Both the position numbers and the translations under genes were made by a program. From positions 1-64,000 of the forward strand of contig NZ_FOMQ01000018.1 of NCBI RefSeq assembly GCF_900112675.1: a stretch of DNA of 64,000 bases. The letters run 5' to 3'. Shown here one piece after another: positions 60,120 to 64,000 of the stretch (its first letter is position 1; every line of letters starts with the position of its first letter). Below the pieces are notes generated by a model that saw only the letters and a list, made by a program, of their open reading frames with translations, was not told the origin of the DNA and did not search any database. This DNA comes from Paracidovorax konjaci. Its GTDB lineage: Bacteria > Pseudomonadota > Gammaproteobacteria > Burkholderiales > Burkholderiaceae_C.

Positions 60120-61100
60120 CTACACGCTGGCGCTTCGCAGTCCTTCGGCCACGGTGGGGTAGCGCAGCCGCACGCGCAACTCCTTCGCCAGGCGCGTGGC
60201 ATCGAGCCGGCGGGATTCGCCCATGAAACTCAGCAGCATCGGCGACAGTTCTTCCCGCGCCTGCGCACGTGCGATGCGGCGCGGGCGCGGCAGGCCGTAG
60301 AGGTCGGCGGCCAGATCGAAGTAGTCGCCCATCTTCAGTTCGCTGGCATCGCTCACGTGGTAGATGCGCTGCGCCTGGCCGCGCCACAGCGCTGCGACGC
60401 ACGCGCGGGCGAGGTCGTCGGCATGGATGTGGTTGGTGTAGACGTCGTCCTCGGCCACCAGCACGGGCGTGCCGCGGTGCAGGCGCGCCTCCGGGGTGCC
60501 GCCTTCGCGGTCCGGCGCGTAGATGCCCGGAATGCGCAGCACGCTGACGCGCACCCCTGTGCGGCCGAGGTGGCGCACGGCGCGCTCCGCATGCACGCGC
60601 CGCCGCGCGCGCGCCGTGGCGGGGGCCACGGGGCGGCTCTCGGCCACGCGCGCTCCGCCGCAGTCGCCGTAGACACCGCTGGTGGACCCGTACACCAGCG
60701 CGCCCGGCAGGCTGCGCCGGCGCAGCGCCCGCACCAGCGCGGCCGTGCGCGGATCGGTCGGGGCGCCCGCCGGTCCGCGCTCGCCCGGAGGGGGCGCCAG
60801 GTGCAGCACGCGCGTGGCCAGGCCTGAGAGGCGGCGCAGCGTGCGCTCGTCGTCCAGGTTGCCCACGAGCGGCGCGGCTCCCTGGGCCCGCAGCCCCGGC
60901 ACGCGCTGCGGCGACGAGGTCAGCGCCAGCACGCGCGGACGCGGCGCGCCCTGCCCGGCGCCGAGGGCGCGCAGCGCGCGCTGCCCAACGTCGCCGCAGC
61001 CGACGATCAGCACACGTTCGCGGCGGAAACGCGCCGGCAGCGCGCCAAGGGGTGTGAGGTTTGAAGGCAAAATCCGGAGTCCGTCGACGATGAGACACAC
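60120..61100 (-). CDS. Atypical SDR / NAD-dependent epimerase-like protein
   Basis: About 326 aa. VLIVGCGDVGQRALRAL is the Rossmann nucleotide-binding loop; YGSTSGVYGDCGG carries the Ser and Tyr of the active-site region (the Lys of Y-x-x-x-K is not seen). Further on are LRIPGIYAPDREG and NHIHADDLARACVAAL. It fits the extended/atypical SDR group. The start is uncertain: GTG at 61100 or TTG at 61070. It is divergent from the reductase gene. Confidence 0.85.
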   Translation of the reverse strand: MCLIVDGLRILPSNLTPLGALPARFRRERVLIVGCGDVGQRALRALGAGQGAPRPRVLALTSSPQRVPGLRAQGAAPLVGNLDDERTLRRLSGLATRVLHLAPPPGERGPAGAPTDPRTAALVRALRRRSLPGALVYGSTSGVYGDCGGARVAESRPVAPATARARRRVHAERAVRHLGRTGVRVSVLRIPGIYAPDREGGTPEARLHRGTPVLVAEDDVYTNHIHADDLARACVAALWRGQAQRIYHVSDASELKMGDYFDLAADLYGLPRPRRIARAQAREELSPMLLSFMGESRRLDATRLAKELRVRLRYPTVAEGLRSASV

Positions 61101-61115
61101 AAGGATAACGACCCC

Positions 61116-62189
61116 ATGACCACCGCAGAGACGGCCCCATCCCTCCACCAGATCACCGTGCAGCCCAGCGGCCGCGCCTACGCCGCACAGGCCGGCGAAA
61201 CCCTGCTGGCCGCCGCGATCCGCAGCGGCGTGGGCCTGCCCTACGGCTGCAAGGACGGCGCCTGCGGCTCGTGCAAATGCAGGAAGCTGAGCGGCTCCGT
61301 GGTGCACGGCGAGCACCAGGCCAAGGCCCTGAGCGCCGAGGAGGCCGACGCGGGCTTCGTGCTCACCTGCTGCGCGCAGCCGCTCACCGACGTGGTGCTG
61401 GAATCGCGCCAGGTCACCGACGAAAGCGCCTACCCCATCAAGAAAATGCCGGTGCGCGTCTCCACGCTCACGCGCGCATCGCACGACGTGATGGTGGTGC
61501 GGCTGCAGCTGCCGGCGGCCGACACCTTCCGCTACCACGCGGGCCAGTACATCGAATTCATCCTGAAGGACGGCGCGCGCCGCGCCTATTCGATGGCCAA
61601 TGCGCCGCACACCCAGGAAGGCGCGCCGGGCATCGAGCTGCACATCCGCCACATGGCGGGCGGTCGCTTCACCGACCACGTCTTCGGGGCCATGAAGGAA
61701 AAGGAAATCCTGCGCGTGGAAGGCCCGTTCGGCAGCTTCTTCCTTCGCGAGGAGAGCCCCAAGCCCATCATCCTGCTGGCCTCGGGCACCGGCTTCGCGC
61801 CGGTGAAGGCGCTCATCGAGCACCTGCGGTTCAAGGGCATCGACCGGCCCGCCACGCTCTACTGGGGCGGCCGGCGGCCGGGCGACCTCTACATGGATGC
61901 GTGGGTGCGCGAACAACTGGCGGCCCTGCCCCGGCTGACCTATGTGCCCGTGGTATCGCATGCGCTGCCGGAAGACGGCTGGACCGGCCGCACCGGCTTC
62001 GTGCACCAGGCGGTCATGGACGACCATGCCGACCTGTCCGGCCACCAGGTCTATGCCTGCGGCGCGCCCATCGTGGTGGAATCGGCACGCACCGCCTACA
62101 GCGCCGAACGCGGCCTGCCGCCGGAAGAGTTCTACGCGGACGCGTTCACGTCCGAGGCCGACAAGCACGGAGCCACCGTGGGCTCCTGA
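61116..62189 (+). CDS. 2Fe-2S/FAD oxidoreductase (CDP-6-deoxy-glucoseen reductase-like)
   Basis: A 357-aa fused electron-transfer protein. The N-terminal ferredoxin domain has Cys45, Cys50 and Cys53 (LPYGCKDGACGSCKCRKL), with Cys85 in LTCCAQP as fourth ligand. The FAD domain has RAYSMANAPH; the NAD domain has ILLASGTGFAPVKALIEH and CGAPIVVESA. It passes electrons from NAD(P)H to an unidentified partner; the AscD name is by similarity of layout only. Confidence 0.92.
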   Translation: MTTAETAPSLHQITVQPSGRAYAAQAGETLLAAAIRSGVGLPYGCKDGACGSCKCRKLSGSVVHGEHQAKALSAEEADAGFVLTCCAQPLTDVVLESRQVTDESAYPIKKMPVRVSTLTRASHDVMVVRLQLPAADTFRYHAGQYIEFILKDGARRAYSMANAPHTQEGAPGIELHIRHMAGGRFTDHVFGAMKEKEILRVEGPFGSFFLREESPKPIILLASGTGFAPVKALIEHLRFKGIDRPATLYWGGRRPGDLYMDAWVREQLAALPRLTYVPVVSHALPEDGWTGRTGFVHQAVMDDHADLSGHQVYACGAPIVVESARTAYSAERGLPPEEFYADAFTSEADKHGATVGS

Positions 62190-62231
62190 AGGGCGGCCCC
62201 GAAGCGCTGCGCCGCAGGGCGTGCGCCAGGG

Positions 62232-62582
62232 TCAATGGGCCATCGCGCGGCAGAGTTCCGCACAGCGGCGGCACCGGGCCGCGCAGGCCTGGCAATGCGC
62301 CATGTCGTGGCGGCTGCACTCGTTCGCGCAGCTGTCGCAGAGCCGGGCGCACAGCGCGCAGATCTCGTAGGAATGCGCGCTTTCGCGGGCCATGGCGCCC
62401 GCGGCCATCCGGCAGATGGCGGCGCAGTCCATGTCGAGCGCAATGCACTGCACCATGTGGCGCGGCTCGGGCTCGCGCAGGCAAGAAGCCGCGCAGGTGT
62501 CGCACGCATCCGCGCAGTCGTTGCATGCGCGGATGCAATCCGCATAGCGTGACGAAACGGTCGCGTCGGGAAAATGCTGCAT
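62232..62582 (-). CDS. Cys-rich four-helix-bundle copper-binding protein
   Basis: A 116-aa protein with 19 Cys by eye, mostly as C-x-x-C or C-x-x-x-C (DCIRACNDCADACDTCAASC; CQACAARCRRCAELCRAMAH). This is the DUF326 four-helix bundle that stores copper(I) through thiolates lining the bundle (Csp-like). No signal peptide is seen at the chosen ATG, so it is probably cytosolic. A longer upstream frame is Arg/Pro-rich and rejected. Confidence 0.9.
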   Translation of the reverse strand: MQHFPDATVSSRYADCIRACNDCADACDTCAASCLREPEPRHMVQCIALDMDCAAICRMAAGAMARESAHSYEICALCARLCDSCANECSRHDMAHCQACAARCRRCAELCRAMAH

Positions 62583-62777
62583 AAAAGAAATTCCTGGCAA
62601 GAAGCTGGCAGGCGGAACGCAGCGCTGCGCGGCCGGCAAAGCCTCCATTCGCACGCGCAACGGCCCCCTCGGCCACCACGGGTTTCTTTTATAGAAATCG
62701 CGGCAGAGTGACGCTGTAGGACATCGCAGCGACACACCCGCCATCGGTAGCGGCACATTTTTTTGCACAATGTCGCC

Positions 62778-63752
62778 ATGACGCACCGCAGACACTTCCT
62801 ACTCTCCGCCGCCGCTGGCGCAGCGGCCCTGGCCTCCCCCCTCGCGCAGGCGCAGGACACCCCCATCCGCCTCATCGTGCCGTATGCACCGGGCGGTCCG
62901 CTGGACGTGACCTCGCGGGCCCTGGCCGAACGGGTGCGCGACGCGCTCGGCACCGTGATCATCGACAACAAGGCCGGCGCGGGCGGCAACATCGGCGCGG
63001 ATGCGATCGCCAAGTCCGCGCCCGACGGCCTCACCATCGGCCTGGCCGCCACGGCCACCCACGCGGTCAATCCGTGGCTCTACAGCCGCATGCCGTACGA
63101 CGCGGCCAAGGATTTCGCGGGCATCACGCAGATGGTGCGCGTGCCCAACGTGCTGGTGATCAACGCCGCCAAGGCCGAACAGCTCAAGATCCACACGGTG
63201 GCCGACCTCATCGCCTACGCCAAGGCCAACCCGGCCAAGCTGAACTACGGCAGCGGCGGCAACGGCAGCGCGGGCCATCTGGCGGGCGAGATGTTCAAGC
63301 AGCGCGCGGGCATCTTCGCGCTGCACATTCCCTACCGCGGCGCGAGCCCCGCGCAACTGGCGCTGCTGGCCGGCGAGGTGGACTTCAACATCGACAACCT
63401 GGCGGCCGCCGCGCCGAACATCCGCGCGGGCAAGGTGAAGGCGCTGGCCGTCACCTCGCTGCAGGCCACGCCGATGCTGCCCGGCGTGCCTCCGCTGTCG
63501 GACACGTTCAAGGGCTTCTCGATCGATACGTGGTGGGGCCTGGTGGCGCCGGCCGGCACGCCCAAGCCGGTGATCGCCAAACTCAACAAGGCCTTCGTCG
63601 CCGCGTTGAACGCGCCGGAGACCAAGACCCGTTTCGCCACGCTGATGGCCGAGCCCGTGCCCACCACGCCCGAGCAGTTCGATGCCTTCATGGCCTCTGA
63701 ACGCGCCAAGTACCAGCAACTGGTGAAGGCCTCCGGCGCCAAGGTGGACTGA
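62778..63752 (+). CDS. Bug-family tripartite tricarboxylate transporter solute-binding protein
   Basis: A 324-aa periplasmic receptor. The signal peptide has a Tat-like RRHFLL start and ends AQAQ. Then IRLIVPYAPGGPLDVTSRAL, NKAGAGGNIGADAIAKSAPD and VAPAGTPKPVIAKLNKAF, all typical of Bug proteins, which expanded widely in Comamonadaceae. No TctA/TctB genes are adjacent. An upstream in-frame TTG (62763) is less likely than this ATG. Confidence 0.92.
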   Translation: MTHRRHFLLSAAAGAAALASPLAQAQDTPIRLIVPYAPGGPLDVTSRALAERVRDALGTVIIDNKAGAGGNIGADAIAKSAPDGLTIGLAATATHAVNPWLYSRMPYDAAKDFAGITQMVRVPNVLVINAAKAEQLKIHTVADLIAYAKANPAKLNYGSGGNGSAGHLAGEMFKQRAGIFALHIPYRGASPAQLALLAGEVDFNIDNLAAAAPNIRAGKVKALAVTSLQATPMLPGVPPLSDTFKGFSIDTWWGLVAPAGTPKPVIAKLNKAFVAALNAPETKTRFATLMAEPVPTTPEQFDAFMASERAKYQQLVKASGAKVD

Positions 63753-63818
63753 CGCCGCGCGGCGCGCCGCGGCAAGCGGCGCGCGCACGCCGGGCCCGGC
63801 CTGTGGCGCGCTGGCCGG

Positions 63819-64000
63819 TCAGCCCTCCGTGGACCAGCCCGGGCCTGCGACGGCCTGCACGCGCTGGTCGGCCACGCGCTGCAGATCGGCACCGTCCACG
63901 CGCCCCGGCGCCACTTCGGCCAGGGGATGCAGTACGAAGGCACGCACGCGCACGCGCGGATGCGGCACCTGCAGGCGGGGTGAATCGATCGTTCCGTCGC
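63819..64000 (-). CDS. folK: 2-amino-4-hydroxy-6-hydroxymethyldihydropteridine diphosphokinase (3' end only)
   Basis: Only the last 60 codons are in the window. IDSPRLQVPHPRVRVRAFVL and LHPLAEVAP match the C-terminal part of FolK (the H-P-R-x-x-x-R-x-F-V-L-x-P-L signature), the folate-pathway pyrophosphokinase. The gene continues beyond the right edge on the minus strand. Confidence 0.88.
   Translation of the reverse strand, partial: DGTIDSPRLQVPHPRVRVRAFVLHPLAEVAPGRVDGADLQRVADQRVQAVAGPGWSTEG

Overview
The window is GC-rich chromosomal DNA of a betaproteobacterium, most likely Comamonadaceae of the Acidovorax/Paracidovorax type. The evidence is the codon use, the ppc / hemC-hemD-hemX-hemY block, valS-galU, a gcdR-gcdH-CoA-transferase cluster and a Bug-type solute-binding protein. 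No species is claimed. A roughly 34.7-kb prophage (18493-53182) sits in a tRNA-Leu(CAA) gene.

Host left arm (1-18492): a YccS-like FUSC membrane protein and phosphoenolpyruvate carboxylase (both minus), the divergent haem operon hemC-hemD-hemX-hemY, an ABC-F ATPase, a VOC-fold protein, valyl-tRNA synthetase, galU with a strong terminator, a TusA-like protein, a zinc-ribbon NUDIX hydrolase and cysM. A ~43-bp interspersed element (ATGCCGCCG...CATTG...GCTAT) occurs four times in host DNA; one copy is read in frame inside hemD.

Prophage: bounded by a 56-bp perfect repeat (18493-18548 and 53127-53182) that leaves the tRNA intact on the left. The control region (about 44.1-46.1 kb) has a leftward Cro-like gene and a rightward cI whose S24-like domain lacks the catalytic residues. 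CCAGTTT operators flank cI, and a near-consensus promoter overlaps its stop codon. Leftward lie two paralogous CII-like genes, a replication initiator, a DnaC-like loader and then the head genes: a small terminase interrupted by an ochre codon, a large terminase with a class 3-type intein in its Walker A motif, portal, scaffold, N4-gp56-like capsid, a few connector/virion proteins and a 2581-aa polyvalent protein with two HExxH motifs. No classical tail, spike, endolysin or holin is recognised. Rightward lies a coupled early operon of mostly unknown genes, an embedded divergent ribbon-helix-helix pair, a DUF4224 protein and the integrase as last gene.

Host right arm (53183-64000): small hypothetical proteins, a LysR regulator divergent from glutaryl-CoA dehydrogenase and a CaiB-type CoA transferase (glutarate module, with a T-N11-A box), a lipoprotein and a DUF4124 protein, an atypical SDR/epimerase divergent from a flavin/2Fe-2S reductase, a Cys-rich four-helix copper-binding protein, a Bug receptor and the 3' end of folK.

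The strongest leads are the TerL intein, the tail-less and lysis-less virion gene set with its giant protein, the split small terminase, the two degenerate S24 proteins with the cI-flanking operators, and the interspersed element that entered hemD.
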